Shown here in pieces: positions 18,628 through 28,756 of a stretch of DNA of 64,000 bases. The translations under genes and the position numbers were made by a program. The notes below the pieces were generated by a model. It had not been told where the DNA came from and made no database searches. It worked only from the letters and a program-made list of their open reading frames with translations. This stretch comes from Pichia kudriavzevii (lineage: Eukaryota; Ascomycota; Pichiomycetes; Pichiales; Pichiaceae): the NCBI RefSeq assembly GCF_003054445.1, contig NC_042508.1:2170001-2234000 (forward strand). Reading direction: 5' to 3'. The first letter of the stretch is position 1. Every line of letters starts with the position of its first letter.

Positions 18628-20495
18628 GTTTTTAACTCTTGTTGTACTTTAAGTATTAGCTTTGTTGAAATTGTGTCTCTTCTGTACCAACTGTGGGAAA
18701 AATATTTGAGAATTGAGGTTACCTATTGCCATGTCTAAAAAATTGAAAATGTTTGCGTGAGAACAATTATTTTGGTGGTCTTAAGCTATATGTAAGGTAT
18801 AGCCACTTCTTTTGGGCAACAAGATTACACGGCCTCGCCGGCACAGGTTTAACGGCCATCCACTTTCATGGTTGCTTAAATTGAGTAGACAGTCCCCACC
18901 ACGTTTTCCTATTAATGTGCGTAACCCTAGCATATATTGTTAGATTTGAGAATATTATGATCAAGCTAGCCACTTCCCAAACATCTCGTGAATTGGCCTT
19001 TCCAGTATTGCAATTCTGTATGAAGTTTTCTTCATTAAACATGCTGACGCCAAATTGTTTTTGAGTTCAAATGCTCAACATGATATTTTGGCCACATTGT
19101 AACCTTACTTGTTCCCGATGACTCAAAATTGTAATGCCTTTCGGCTCTATATGAACTGAGGGTATTGGCTTTCTTGGTCCAAAAAGCATCTCCCTCAACC
19201 AAACCAATTCCTTACTCCTCAAACACCAAACATGCTGATTTAAAAATACTCCAATTTCTTTTCAAGCAAAATATTAAGTGACCTGATGTTTTTAAGCCTT
19301 GCTTTTTTCCTTTTTTGAAACCATACACAATTTCGGAAGTCGGTAAATAAAACAAACCTTTTTTAAAAAGACTCGATGCAGGCTTTGGAAGATATTTCCC
19401 AAAGTTTTTACAATGATAATTTGTCAAGCAATATCCACTTAACTCATCATGTTCTTGTTCATACATGGTACTTACCCAATGTCTTTTCGGGGACAGCCAA
19501 ACTACTTCGCCACTCAGAAAAGAAAGGTTATTCACCGATTTTAATTGTATATAATCTTCATGAAAAAGCTACTTATACACGTTTAAAAAACAGATAAATT
19601 GGAGTCAAGTAATATAAGTGTGTACTTGTCACGGTTATATTACCGGAACTTTGAGGGATTGGATAACACCGATTTCGTTGCAAGTTATTGCAACCTGTAA
19701 AACAATATTGACATGGCTGGTTTTACTGAAAAATACAATGTTTCAAAAGACATAGACCTGACTTGTGAACGTAAAGAAGAAGCTCAACCAAACAACTTCT
19801 GTTTATTGGGCTGAATACGCCTAGAATCTAGCACGAGACGACAGACTATTTTAGTGATAGTCTATTAGGCGTACGAAAGAATTTTCTAAACTTTCTATAA
19901 AGAAACAGAAAATACAAAACCCAACTGTATAATATGTATTGATAGATTAGTCAACATGAAGATTGTAGTTATAATATTGACTAAATGTGACAATCACGGA
20001 GCAACACTGTGATGAATATCACAAAAATTATTGAGGTATGAATGGGGGAGGGGAGCGCATCAACTTTATACGCTGAATAACCTCAGATACTTTGAAATGT
20101 ATACATCAAGCTTTTTTGGTAAATGAACCTAAATCTATTTTAATTCTGACAACATAGAGCCTCAAAAACTAACTTGTTCTACAGCTTATATTTTGAGAGA
20201 AAAGTTTTACCAAGTTGACAAAAGCATACAATTGACATGGTTTTTTGCAAAAGCCATTTAAACACCATACCTCTGTTCTCTATCGTCCAGTCTCTCACTT
20301 TATTTTTATTCTTGTTCGGTGTGAATATGAGAGTGAATGTTTACCTTGTCTCATTTTTTTCATCATGCATTTGAGGGTGCGAGCCATTGAAGAATTCGGG
20401 TGGGTAATCTACGCTTTCTTGCGAAGACGGTAGTTCTTGAGTTCTGCAATTTTGGGTTCTTGCTTGAAACATAGTAAAACTTTAGCGGTAGAAAA
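18628..20495. other. 1.87-kb region without recognisable gene
   Basis: The longest gene-free stretch of the window. The best frames (19212-19535 minus, 107 codons; 19376-19597 plus, 73 codons) overlap on opposite strands and show no family I recognise. Base composition is not extreme, and homopolymer runs are fewer than in other intergenic regions. Direct repeats of AAACATGCTGA occur at 19037-19047 and 19228-19238. A nested inverted repeat lies at 19816-19873. I see no tRNA, snRNA or RNase P/MRP RNA by motif reading. It may hold a noncoding RNA, a decayed gene, an origin or a long SEC15/POP7 regulatory region. Confidence 0.6.
19816..19873. repeat. Nested inverted repeat (two-stem hairpin)
   Basis: Outer arms TACGCCTA (19816-19823) and TAGGCGTA (19866-19873) are perfect 8-bp complements. 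Inside them AGACTAT (19843-19849) and ATAGTCT (19857-19863) form a 7-bp stem with a 7-base loop. Seen directly; the function is unknown. Confidence 0.7.
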
Positions 20496-22883
20496 ATGTC
20501 TACCACAAAGTACAGCGGTGATGAAAAACTGATAGAATATGCTTTGAGCTCCCAAGATTACATTGACCAGTTCATTCCAATCATAAAATCTGAATTACAA
20601 ACAAAGAACTCTTTAAATGAGCTGATTGAGAAACTGGAGACGATTCAAGTTCAAAAGGAACATCAGCTTCAAGATGTATCATATGAGTCAATTGATGACA
20701 TTTCTGATTCGGTCAATGCGATTACTGATGTAGTTAGCGCAACTGATGCGATTGCATCCACTATCCAAAATATCAATAAAGAACTACATAAATCAGGTAA
20801 CGAGCTTTTGAATGTCAAGCAAAAAGTAGTTAATTATGAACAGACAAAGGGGAGAATAGTGGAAACCAACGAAAAAATCAACTCGTGCCTTGAAATCTTA
20901 AACCTCACAAACAAAATTCTTGATTTAATCAAAAATGAAGATTTTTATAGAGCTTTGATATTACTCAAATCTCTGTCAAACATCAAAGAAATGGAGACTT
21001 TCCCATTTATTAATAGATTTTTAAACTCTATTCCCTCTTTCAAATTAATCATTGTGGAGGAGACATTCAATCAATTGAACAGATGGTTGAATCTAAGTAT
21101 AGAAAAAAATTTAACTGATTTTGGTGAGCTATTGTTTGAGCATTTCCAAGTTATCAATGATAGCTGGTTTGAAAAACAGTCTGCCGATTCTAAATTGCTT
21201 AGTTTTAAGGTAAATACTCCGGTTGAAATTTCATTCAGGCCAATTGAGTTTAAAACCTTTAATCCGTTGGACAAATTGAAAATTAACTTACAGCCCCTCT
21301 ATCACTCAATATTAGTCTTTCACGAGCTAAATCAGCTTCAAGACCTGAAGGAGTACATTTCTAATGATATAGTCAGAAGAATAGATCATCTGTTTATTCC
21401 AATCAAGGATTCCATAACGAGGCAGAATGTATTCCCCGGTAATGAATCCTTGAGGATCAATTTATTTTCAATTTGCTCATTCTCAATCACAGATAGAATA
21501 ATGAACGAAAAAACCAATTTTAAAATAAGATCTTTGGATGATATACAAAGCACGTTTAATAACATCCAAAAGAAATTTTTACCATTATTAGCCAATCATA
21601 TTGAATTCTATGATTTTGACTTGAACGACCTAATTGAGATAAATGATATTTTTGGAATATATTACCAACTATTGACTTATTATAACTTTAATGCAGAACC
21701 AATATATCGATTAATGTTAAAAGTCTTCAAGAAATTTTGTGATAAGTCTATTGAAGATGTCAACAAGAAATATACTCAATTGTCATTGAATGATAACTCA
21801 CAACCACTGATAATTCAATCACAAGATGAGTTGAATCGAATCACTGACAATGTTTTTTATATCTCTGCGGTTGCAAAGGAGAATTTCCCTATAACAGTTC
21901 CTTTTTCGGAGATCTATGTCAGCACAAGCCAATTATTAAAGAATCTGATCAGAGATTTATACGAATTTGTTGCAAGGTATTACACCGAAGATAATAATGT
22001 GATTATAAATAGAATTTCTAGGTCTATTGATAAAGTGTTGATAAATATAGTATTGAAGGATTTGGATGACAAAATTAAGTCCACGTACAAGGAAGTGGTT
22101 TCTCAGAATTTAGTCAATTTGGATTTTTATTCAAGCTCAATATACGAAATTGAAAACTACCTAAATTTCTCCGAAGATAAGTTGGTAATGAGAACAAGGA
22201 AGTTCTCGAGCGTAGTTAAGTTGGATGCAATAAATGAGTTTAAAAAAGCCAGGAGATTGGCAATCGAGAGTATGTTTAACATGATTGATAGTAAGGTTCA
22301 CTCATTGTTTGACATGGTTGATTTTAATTGGGAGTCTGAAGAAGTTGAGCAATCTCCAAACACAGGAATTATTGATTTAATTGGGTTCTTACAAGATTCT
22401 TTCAAATTAAATTTTTCCCATTTACCGGAGTCTATCAAATCTCTATTGCTACTCAAAATTCTGGACAAGATTGCAAAGTTTATGGAAGATTCAATTTTTG
22501 AAGTGAAAAAACTAAACGAAATCTCTATAAAAAATTTTTCCCAGGATATTGAATACATAGAAGCATCGATTAGCAACTTTTACGATTCAAAAAGTAATAT
22601 CGATGAAACTTTGATGGAACCACTGAAGAACTTATTTACCAAGTTGCAACAAATTATAGAATTGCTAATGGATGGTACATTCGACAATTATAAAAACGAT
22701 GATATAAGAATGAGAAATTTCAACAAGATAGCACAAGAAGAAGCTGTTAGTTTGATCAATAAATTATCCAAACCTGTTGAACTTGAAAATGAAACACCTG
22801 AACCTTCGGATGATTCTCAGGATGATGTAAGGTCTATTTTCGGATTGAAAAGGTCCGCTACAACTTTTACTTTCAGAAAATGA
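20496..22883 (+). CDS. SEC15: Exocyst complex subunit Sec15
   Basis: Subunit of the octameric exocyst that tethers secretory vesicles at the bud; Sec15 binds the Rab GTPase Sec4. The 795 residues show the N-terminal coiled-coil region (residues 30-140, with the helical block ISDSVNAITDVVSATDAIAS), an EDFYRALILLKSL motif, and the long helical-rod body with TFNQLNRWL, typical of Sec15/EXOC6. It is somewhat shorter than S. cerevisiae Sec15 (910). Its neighbour EMC4 is convergent 43 bp away, the same relative arrangement as YGL233W and YGL231C in S. cerevisiae. Confidence 0.9.
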   Translation: MSTTKYSGDEKLIEYALSSQDYIDQFIPIIKSELQTKNSLNELIEKLETIQVQKEHQLQDVSYESIDDISDSVNAITDVVSATDAIASTIQNINKELHKSGNELLNVKQKVVNYEQTKGRIVETNEKINSCLEILNLTNKILDLIKNEDFYRALILLKSLSNIKEMETFPFINRFLNSIPSFKLIIVEETFNQLNRWLNLSIEKNLTDFGELLFEHFQVINDSWFEKQSADSKLLSFKVNTPVEISFRPIEFKTFNPLDKLKINLQPLYHSILVFHELNQLQDLKEYISNDIVRRIDHLFIPIKDSITRQNVFPGNESLRINLFSICSFSITDRIMNEKTNFKIRSLDDIQSTFNNIQKKFLPLLANHIEFYDFDLNDLIEINDIFGIYYQLLTYYNFNAEPIYRLMLKVFKKFCDKSIEDVNKKYTQLSLNDNSQPLIIQSQDELNRITDNVFYISAVAKENFPITVPFSEIYVSTSQLLKNLIRDLYEFVARYYTEDNNVIINRISRSIDKVLINIVLKDLDDKIKSTYKEVVSQNLVNLDFYSSSIYEIENYLNFSEDKLVMRTRKFSSVVKLDAINEFKKARRLAIESMFNMIDSKVHSLFDMVDFNWESEEVEQSPNTGIIDLIGFLQDSFKLNFSHLPESIKSLLLLKILDKIAKFMEDSIFEVKKLNEISIKNFSQDIEYIEASISNFYDSKSNIDETLMEPLKNLFTKLQQIIELLMDGTFDNYKNDDIRMRNFNKIAQEEAVSLINKLSKPVELENETPEPSDDSQDDVRSIFGLKRSATTFTFRK

Positions 22884-22926
22884 TTCTTTTTCCTACCATC
22901 TATATGTTGCTTCTTTCTATAACGCT

Positions 22927-23487
22927 TTATACGAATGACTCCTTACTCGATAACTTCTTTTCGAATGCCAACCAATCACTCGTTTTTGTAGGTATCAACC
23001 CCATTGAGTTTAGCTTCCAAATTCCAACCGCCAAATTCCCGCAGCAAGAGAGAATATATACAAGTTTCATAAGATTAACATCGTAGCTATCTACATCGCC
23101 CTCCATACTTTTATCAAGCTGTTCAAATTTTTCGTTAACCTGGAATAATTCTTTGAACGTATTAATGAAAAGCATGCACAACATTGTTATTGGTATGACT
23201 TGAATTTCATTAGGGGACATATATGACATACCAATATTCATAATTATAGATTTTGCAGGTGATGTTGATAGTTCCCACAGTTTCTTTTTTTTCATATCTT
23301 TCAAATCAAAGTTCAGTATCTTTCCTTTATTTCTCACCCTGCCACAGTTGGAGGAAATTCGTCCTTCATCTATATCTTGGTACGCATTATCAGTATAACC
23401 TTGTGGAGGGGTAATTTTCACGAGCTTGCTTTGTTTATAAGCATTCACATACAGTCTTTCATTCTTGTGGATATCCAACCAACTCAT
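22927..23487 (-). CDS. EMC4: ER membrane protein complex subunit 4
   Basis: Subunit of the EMC insertase that places tail-anchored and multi-pass proteins in the ER membrane. The 186 residues start at the ATG at 23487; an earlier TTG is ignored. The conserved EMC4 core is clear: LWELSTSPAKSIIMNIGMSYMS, then the transmembrane block EIQVIPITMLCMLFINTFKELFQVNEKFE. A second hydrophobic segment lies near the C terminus (VYILSCCGNLAVGIWKLNSMGLIPT). It is divergent from IRC6 over 223 bp. Confidence 0.92.
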   Translation of the reverse strand: MSWLDIHKNERLYVNAYKQSKLVKITPPQGYTDNAYQDIDEGRISSNCGRVRNKGKILNFDLKDMKKKKLWELSTSPAKSIIMNIGMSYMSPNEIQVIPITMLCMLFINTFKELFQVNEKFEQLDKSMEGDVDSYDVNLMKLVYILSCCGNLAVGIWKLNSMGLIPTKTSDWLAFEKKLSSKESFV

Positions 23488-23710
23488 GACCACCAACAGA
23501 TTAAATGTGAGATACTTTGCGGGCGTGTTAAAAGGTGACAGCTAATCAATTCCATCGCATTTAAGGTGAATGCATTCATATAGTCAAGATTTAGCGACCG
23601 AATGCTAAAATTCATCATTCTGTGTTCATGCACCGGTTTTAACATGCCCATTTACTCACCTTTAAGGTGTATAACGAAGATCTATAGCAATATAGTAAAC
23701 ATACGCCGAA

Positions 23711-24409
23711 ATGAATCGTATCCTGATAATTGGTCCGCCTAAAGTGGATATGGTCGAATTTGTAAAAAGGGTTTTTGACCAAACACTGCCTAGTCTTCCG
23801 TCTGTTCCCAAAGGAGAACAGAATGGTGTCATTTGTGAAGGGCTGACAATTGACAACAAATATTGTTGCATTGAGATCGACGTATTCATCGATCAAACTG
23901 AAGACACAACACTCGAGTCATATGATGAGTGCGTCAAAGAACTGATGTCACCAGAAATTCAGGAACTACGAGAAAATGTACCGTTTATTATATTTATATA
24001 CCTTGATAGTGAAGTATTGGAAGCACACAATCAAGCACTTTCGGAACTCGAGGAGCAAATAAAACATGATTATGTTCATGCTAATCAAGATGCTGGGTTT
24101 GAGAAAATACTGGTACACCGGTTGTTATATTCTGAAAGAAATCTAGAGAAGCAAACCGATGAACTGAGAGAAGAAATTGTACTCTTTCCTTGGCCAGCCA
24201 TCACAAAGAAGACACATGCTCCTCTAGGGGAGGCCAATAAGACAATAGACAAGGATAGTCTTGACGAAATGAGATTGGACAGCTTAGAGAGGGATATGAA
24301 CATGCTCCGCACAGCCCGTGCTAATCATTTATATAGTGGTGAGAAAAATCTTTCCGCTGAAGAGAAGGGCCTTGTTCAGAAGATACTAGACACTCATCTA
24401 GGAACTTAA
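23711..24409 (+). CDS. IRC6: Irc6/p34-like clathrin-adaptor regulator
   Basis: Small G-protein-fold protein of the AAGAB/p34 family. S. cerevisiae Irc6 (237 residues) acts with the AP-1 clathrin adaptor at the trans-Golgi and endosome. The 232 residues open with a P-loop-like start, MNRILIIGPPKVDMVEFVKRVF. The G-domain core includes VPFIIFIYLDSEVLEAH. A conserved C-terminal helix reads LDEMRLDSLERDMNMLRTAR and is followed by a short L-x-x-L-rich tail. The Walker lysine context is degenerate, as known for the family. Its stop codon is only 17 bp from the next start codon on the same strand. Confidence 0.78.
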   Translation: MNRILIIGPPKVDMVEFVKRVFDQTLPSLPSVPKGEQNGVICEGLTIDNKYCCIEIDVFIDQTEDTTLESYDECVKELMSPEIQELRENVPFIIFIYLDSEVLEAHNQALSELEEQIKHDYVHANQDAGFEKILVHRLLYSERNLEKQTDELREEIVLFPWPAITKKTHAPLGEANKTIDKDSLDEMRLDSLERDMNMLRTARANHLYSGEKNLSAEEKGLVQKILDTHLGT

Positions 24410-24426
24410 CAACTTGAACAACTAGG

Positions 24427-24954
24427 ATGCAGAGACTACAGAAAATATCAAGGGCAGCTTTTTCTGTCAATAGGAGCTTGGTGAACACTTTCAAGTATGC
24501 AAAGCAGGATCAATTGTATGTTCACCAGCTGAACAATGAGATAACAAAAGTTTCCTTCAGTGAAGATCCAGACAAGCTAGCGATTGGTGCACTCAAGGGT
24601 TTAATCAATGAGAAGGATTTGCTTATTTCACCTGATAACTTCATCGAAAACAAAGATTTCTTGAATGTATTGCATAAAACATATTCTGATCATGCCCACA
24701 AAGATCAAGCATACATTTACGATGCCTTAAACTATGCAAATAATCATATGGCATTATCGGACTATAAGAAGATACTGAAGTACATGGACGAAAGACCTGA
24801 AACTCAAAACACTGTGGGGTATGTCCTTGTCGATAACAAGGGTGCCATAGTTCCAGATAGCTATGAACAAAATGATACTTACACTCTGTGTAATATTGAT
24901 GGCATTATCAAATTGAGTGACTTCATGGCCGAAAAACTACAAGAAAATTTATAG
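24427..24954 (+). CDS. MTC3: Mitochondrial protein of unknown function (MTC3-like)
   Basis: A 175-residue protein with a likely mitochondrial presequence (MQRLQKISRAAFSVNRSL, basic and without acids). The rest resembles a conserved fungal family with a block ending in NDTYTLCNIDGIIKLSDFMAEKL. No catalytic motif is visible. The name rests mainly on context: in S. cerevisiae MTC3 (YGL226W) is next to VID30 (YGL227W) in the SEC15-EMC4 neighbourhood, and here the gene sits between EMC4/IRC6 and VID30. The first ATG is needed for the presequence and the next in-frame Met is far inside the protein. It is convergent with VID30, 58 bp apart. Confidence 0.55.
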   Translation: MQRLQKISRAAFSVNRSLVNTFKYAKQDQLYVHQLNNEITKVSFSEDPDKLAIGALKGLINEKDLLISPDNFIENKDFLNVLHKTYSDHAHKDQAYIYDALNYANNHMALSDYKKILKYMDERPETQNTVGYVLVDNKGAIVPDSYEQNDTYTLCNIDGIIKLSDFMAEKLQENL

Positions 24955-25012
24955 TTTTCCTACAATGACAATCCTTTTCCCCTTTATTATTTCATCATGA
25001 CATTTTATTTTT

Positions 25013-26965
25013 TTAAAACATTATATAATCTTCTAATAGGTTGATTAACAAAGGCCACTTTTCACCATTAGAATCGTCTTTCATGGACTCCAGATTCTGG
25101 TCAGTGCTTAGTATCACGGTATCTAAAGGTGAAACTAATGGTAAACGATTTTGCTCATTAATAGCCATAATTAATGCTCGATTGATCTTAGTTTTGTTCC
25201 CATAATACAATTCCTTGAACAATGGTGAATTGATTGGATCTTTAAAAGAAAACAAAACAGTTATTCTGTTAACATAAAATTTAAACTCCTCCTCCTTGAA
25301 TAACATTTGTAACTGCGATGCCAATCTGATGCATTTTTCAATCTCATATTTACCTGTAGTAAAGAAGTAAATCAACTCAACCACTTTTATACGAAAGTCA
25401 ATCTTTCTATAAGTAGTTAAAAACCCAGGATACTCTATTTCCAAGCGTTTCCTCAGCCCATAAAAGTCATTGTTTTTGATCATCTGCTTCAAGTCTCTTT
25501 TAAGGCTACAAAGTTGTAACAGGGTCTTGGTTTCAAGTCTGGTGTTGCTTGATTCTTGAATTGGGGGGATATATATCTTTCTTTGCAAATCTTTTAGATC
25601 CGCCTCTAAAGCCTGAACAATGGATTCATGACCTCCATACTTCAAATATCCTAAAACTAGCGCATCGATGTAGGTTGTAAGATCATTATCAGAATCAATA
25701 CTATCACTAATAAGTGTGTTATCAGGCAGTTTAAATGGCTTGGTATTCTTTTTTTTGAGAGAATCCATAAAATGCAGTTTATTTTGTTTAACATAATTTG
25801 AGATATCAAATTTGAATTCAGGATCATCTTTTCTAATCCCTAAGTTCACACGGGCACCAGAGTAAGATCCTAAACTTATTGAGGGAACTAAACCTTTAAC
25901 ATTTTTTTTACCTTCGAAGCTTTTTGCCAAAAACATTTCAATCGATCCTAACTCGCAAATCATATAACCATTCTTGGTAATAAAGAATGAATCGTTGTAT
26001 AAGTTATATCCCATACCAACGACATCGTTACAGCCAAAATTACAGGTTGTTTTTTCAATCCGCTTGACATTCCAAATGGTCAGGACACCGTTTCTACCAT
26101 TCCAACCAACTGCACGATCATCACTACCTCTCATGTCAACCATTGAAGAACTAGGATACGACAGATTTTTAATCTCATCTTTGACAAACCCAATAACCAC
26201 ATCTTCTTGATCATTTGCGCCTCTTGTGATTTCAATCTCGTAATAAAAGATGCCCAATAGTGGGGTAACATACGAGTCCATCAGTATGGTCACAACATTA
26301 CCTTTGTTATTTGACCGAGGATACAAATTGAAAACGGTATTTTCAATAAAAGGTGTACGTATTTCTTTGCCATCTTCGGTGAGTAGAAGCTTTACATCTG
26401 TCTTTGGCATTTCTAATTTATACGGTAAAGAAACATCCCTATTTAGAAATTGATCGTTTTGCAGGGATGCCATGGATCCCCAGTTAATATTACCAGATAA
26501 GTAGTAGCCGCCATCTGAATGGGAGATATTAGCAATATCTATACCGTTTTCACGTGCCTGTCGTTCTAAAGACAATAGACTTGTTGAGCTTTTTCCGTGA
26601 TTCAAGTATTTCAGTAAACTACCCGAATCTCCGTTGAGGGGATGGGACTTGCCGCTGCCATTAAAGTTATTGCCAGTGATGTTAGAGTTGGCAAGCTCAA
26701 AGTATGCATATTCCTGAGAGATCAAACTAATGTCTAACAAGTTTCTCAGATATTCTTGAGACTCAAGACTTTCATCCATGAAACTAACCGGATTCTTCCC
26801 TAAATATCCCTGGTTTGCTAAATATATTATTTTCTGCCATTGTAATGTGTCCGGCAACGATTTTAAGTCACCATCGTTAGAAAACTCGTTAATCAAGTGA
26901 GTTGAAAGTGATTGAAGTTTCATATATTCGGGTACCCTAGCCTCCCTTATTGTTAACTCAACCAT
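25013..26965 (-). CDS. VID30: GID/CTLH ubiquitin ligase scaffold Vid30 (Gid1)
   Basis: Central scaffold of the GID E3 ligase that degrades gluconeogenic enzymes when glucose returns; it binds the substrate receptor Gid4. The 650 residues contain a SPRY domain at about 225-400 (LLGIFYYEIEI, VVIGFVKDEIKNL, VGWNGRNGVLTIWN, VGMGYNLYNDSFFITKNGYM). This is followed by a LisH segment (YIDALVLGYLKYGGHESIVQAL) and a CTLH-type helical region to the C terminus. The order SPRY-LisH-CTLH is that of RanBPM/Vid30. It is shorter than S. cerevisiae Vid30 (958) mainly through less low-complexity sequence. Confidence 0.92.
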   Translation of the reverse strand: MVELTIREARVPEYMKLQSLSTHLINEFSNDGDLKSLPDTLQWQKIIYLANQGYLGKNPVSFMDESLESQEYLRNLLDISLISQEYAYFELANSNITGNNFNGSGKSHPLNGDSGSLLKYLNHGKSSTSLLSLERQARENGIDIANISHSDGGYYLSGNINWGSMASLQNDQFLNRDVSLPYKLEMPKTDVKLLLTEDGKEIRTPFIENTVFNLYPRSNNKGNVVTILMDSYVTPLLGIFYYEIEITRGANDQEDVVIGFVKDEIKNLSYPSSSMVDMRGSDDRAVGWNGRNGVLTIWNVKRIEKTTCNFGCNDVVGMGYNLYNDSFFITKNGYMICELGSIEMFLAKSFEGKKNVKGLVPSISLGSYSGARVNLGIRKDDPEFKFDISNYVKQNKLHFMDSLKKKNTKPFKLPDNTLISDSIDSDNDLTTYIDALVLGYLKYGGHESIVQALEADLKDLQRKIYIPPIQESSNTRLETKTLLQLCSLKRDLKQMIKNNDFYGLRKRLEIEYPGFLTTYRKIDFRIKVVELIYFFTTGKYEIEKCIRLASQLQMLFKEEEFKFYVNRITVLFSFKDPINSPLFKELYYGNKTKINRALIMAINEQNRLPLVSPLDTVILSTDQNLESMKDDSNGEKWPLLINLLEDYIMF

Positions 26966-27406
26966 ATTGGATAATGCCCCACTGTTTGTAAATCGTCTTT
27001 ACAGCTTAGTAGTTTATAAAAATATGCACTATTGGATATAAGAATGGTTAATTTGACACAATCTTAACAATTTGAGAAAGCAACTCGCGGCTTATCTTAT
27101 CGGGTTGGAATTTGGTGCAACTCCCACATCCCAGTTACAATGGAAAACTTCAGAAGTTTCTCTCTTGTTTTTAATGTATTTGAACCCGTTGAGGAGAATA
27201 TATTAACTCCGTATAATATACAAAGAGGAAATGGACGTATAAATGAAAGTGAGAGATATAAAAAGGTAAACCCCTAGATAGATTGCATCATATCATGATA
27301 TCAAAAGGAGGAAATCTAATAAATATGTTGAATGTTCTATTAGAAAATAAGGTACGATATAAGAGTGATTTAAGAAACACAATAGAAAAAAAAAACGAAT
27401 CCACGC
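26966..27406. other. Region between VID30 promoter and SAH1 3' end
   Basis: VID30 promoter and SAH1 terminator. It is A/T-rich with no repeats or RNA gene seen. A 64-codon plus frame at 27283 overlaps the SAH1 end in antisense and is rejected. Confidence 0.5.
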
Positions 27407-28756
27407 TTAGTATCTGTAGTGATCTGGCTTGTATGGACCTTGCTCTGGGATGGATAAGTAATCTGCTTGAGCATTAGATAACTTGGTCAATTTAACTCCC
27501 AAGTGGTCCAAATGACATCTTGCAACGGTTTCATCCAAAATCTTTGGTAAGATGTGGACACCAACGGTGAAAGGACCAGTCTTTTCGAATTCTGGGTAAG
27601 TCTTTCTGAATTCCGCATCATTAGCCTTGAACAAAGCGATTTGGGCTAAAACTTGGTTAGAGAAGGAACATGACATGACAAAGGAGGAATGACCAGTTGC
27701 ACAACCCAAGTTAACCAATCTTCCATCTGCTAATAAGATGACGTGTCTACCAGACTTCATAAGGTATCTGTCAACTTGTGGCTTGATGTTGATACATTCA
27801 ACAGCGTTAGCCTTCAACCAAGCAACATCAATTTCAATATCAAAGTGACCAATGTTACAAACAATTGCATCTTCTGGCATTTGTTCGAAATGTGCACCAG
27901 TGATGATATCTCTACAACCGGTAGTTGTGACGAAAATTTGACCAATCTTAGCGACGTCATCCATAGTGTTGACTTCATAACCAGAAACTGCAGCTTGCAA
28001 AGCGTTAATTGGATCGACTTCAGTAACAATAACTCTTGCACCCATACCTCTAAGAGCCATAGCACAACCTTTACCAACATCACCGAAACCTGCAACAACT
28101 GCAACTTTACCAGCAACCATGACATCGGTTGCCCTCTTAATACCATCAATCAAAGATTCTCTACAACCGTATAAGTTGTCGAATTTGGACTTGGTAACGG
28201 AATCATTAACATTGATAGCTGGAATCTTCAAGACATTATCCTTGACCATCTTGTACAAGTTGTGGACACCAGTGGTAGTTTCTTCAGATAAACCGAAACA
28301 ATCATCTAACATTTCTGGGTACTTGTCATGGACTAATTTAGTTAAATCACCACCATCATCCAAAATCAAATTCAATTTCTTACCATCCTTGAATGCAAAT
28401 AGTTGTTGTTCAATACACCATTCGTACTCTTCTTCGGTTTCACCCTTCCAAGCGAAAACTGGAACACCAGCTGCGGCAATAGCTGCAGCAGCGTGATCCT
28501 GAGTGGAGTAGATGTTACAAGAAGACCAGGTAACTTCTGCACCTAACGCAACCAAAGTTTCAATTAAAACAGCAGTTTGGATGGTCATGTGTAAACAACC
28601 GGCAATTCTAGCACCCTTTAATGGTTGTGCTGGTCCGTACTTCTTTCTGATGTACATAAGACCTGGCATTTCATTTTCGGATAGTTCGATATCTTTTCTA
28701 CCAAAGGCAGCTAAGGAGATATCTGCAACCTTGTAAGTTTGGGATGGAGCGGACAT
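27407..28756 (-). CDS. SAH1: S-adenosyl-L-homocysteine hydrolase
   Basis: NAD-dependent enzyme that splits S-adenosylhomocysteine to adenosine and homocysteine, removing the product inhibitor of all SAM methyltransferases, including the MTS1 enzyme encoded in this window. The 449 residues start at the ATG at 28756; an upstream hydrophobic extension begins at TTG and is ignored. Visible blocks are [16 protein letters not shown], the substrate-site [15 protein letters not shown], the NAD-binding [12 protein letters not shown], the GHFDIEID segment and the C-terminal [13 protein letters not shown] signature. It is nearly identical in layout to yeast Sah1. Confidence 0.98.
   Translation of the reverse strand: MSAPSQTYKVADISLAAFGRKDIELSENEMPGLMYIRKKYGPAQPLKGARIAGCLHMTIQTAVLIETLVALGAEVTWSSCNIYSTQDHAAAAIAAAGVPVFAWKGETEEEYEWCIEQQLFAFKDGKKLNLILDDGGDLTKLVHDKYPEMLDDCFGLSEETTTGVHNLYKMVKDNVLKIPAINVNDSVTKSKFDNLYGCRESLIDGIKRATDVMVAGKVAVVAGFGDVGKGCAMALRGMGARVIVTEVDPINALQAAVSGYEVNTMDDVAKIGQIFVTTTGCRDIITGAHFEQMPEDAIVCNIGHFDIEIDVAWLKANAVECINIKPQVDRYLMKSGRHVILLADGRLVNLGCATGHSSFVMSCSFSNQVLAQIALFKANDAEFRKTYPEFEKTGPFTVGVHILPKILDETVARCHLDHLGVKLTKLSNAQADYLSIPEQGPYKPDHYRY

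Noticed and set aside
19050-19082. tRNA T-arm-like sequence TTGAG-TTCAAATG-CTCAA
   Set aside because: The loop is eight bases, no cloverleaf can be drawn from the flanking 70 bases, and no T-run terminator follows.
19212-19535. A 107-codon minus-strand frame
   Set aside because: No recognisable family, overlaps an opposite-strand frame of similar size, and codon use is not distinctive; not supported as a gene.
20007-20076. Possible C/D box snoRNA (GTGATGA near 20010, CTGA near 20073)
   Set aside because: The boxes are present but no terminal stem flanks them, and C' and D' boxes or an rRNA guide were not evident; not enough to call.
18628-20495. Centromere or long-terminal-repeat remnant
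   Set aside because: No point-centromere elements, no long inverted arms, no TG...CA-bounded direct repeat and no extreme A/T content; kept only as an unexplained region.
28119-28496. 125-codon and neighbouring plus-strand frames across 27743-28496
   Set aside because: Shadows of the strongly biased SAH1 coding sequence.
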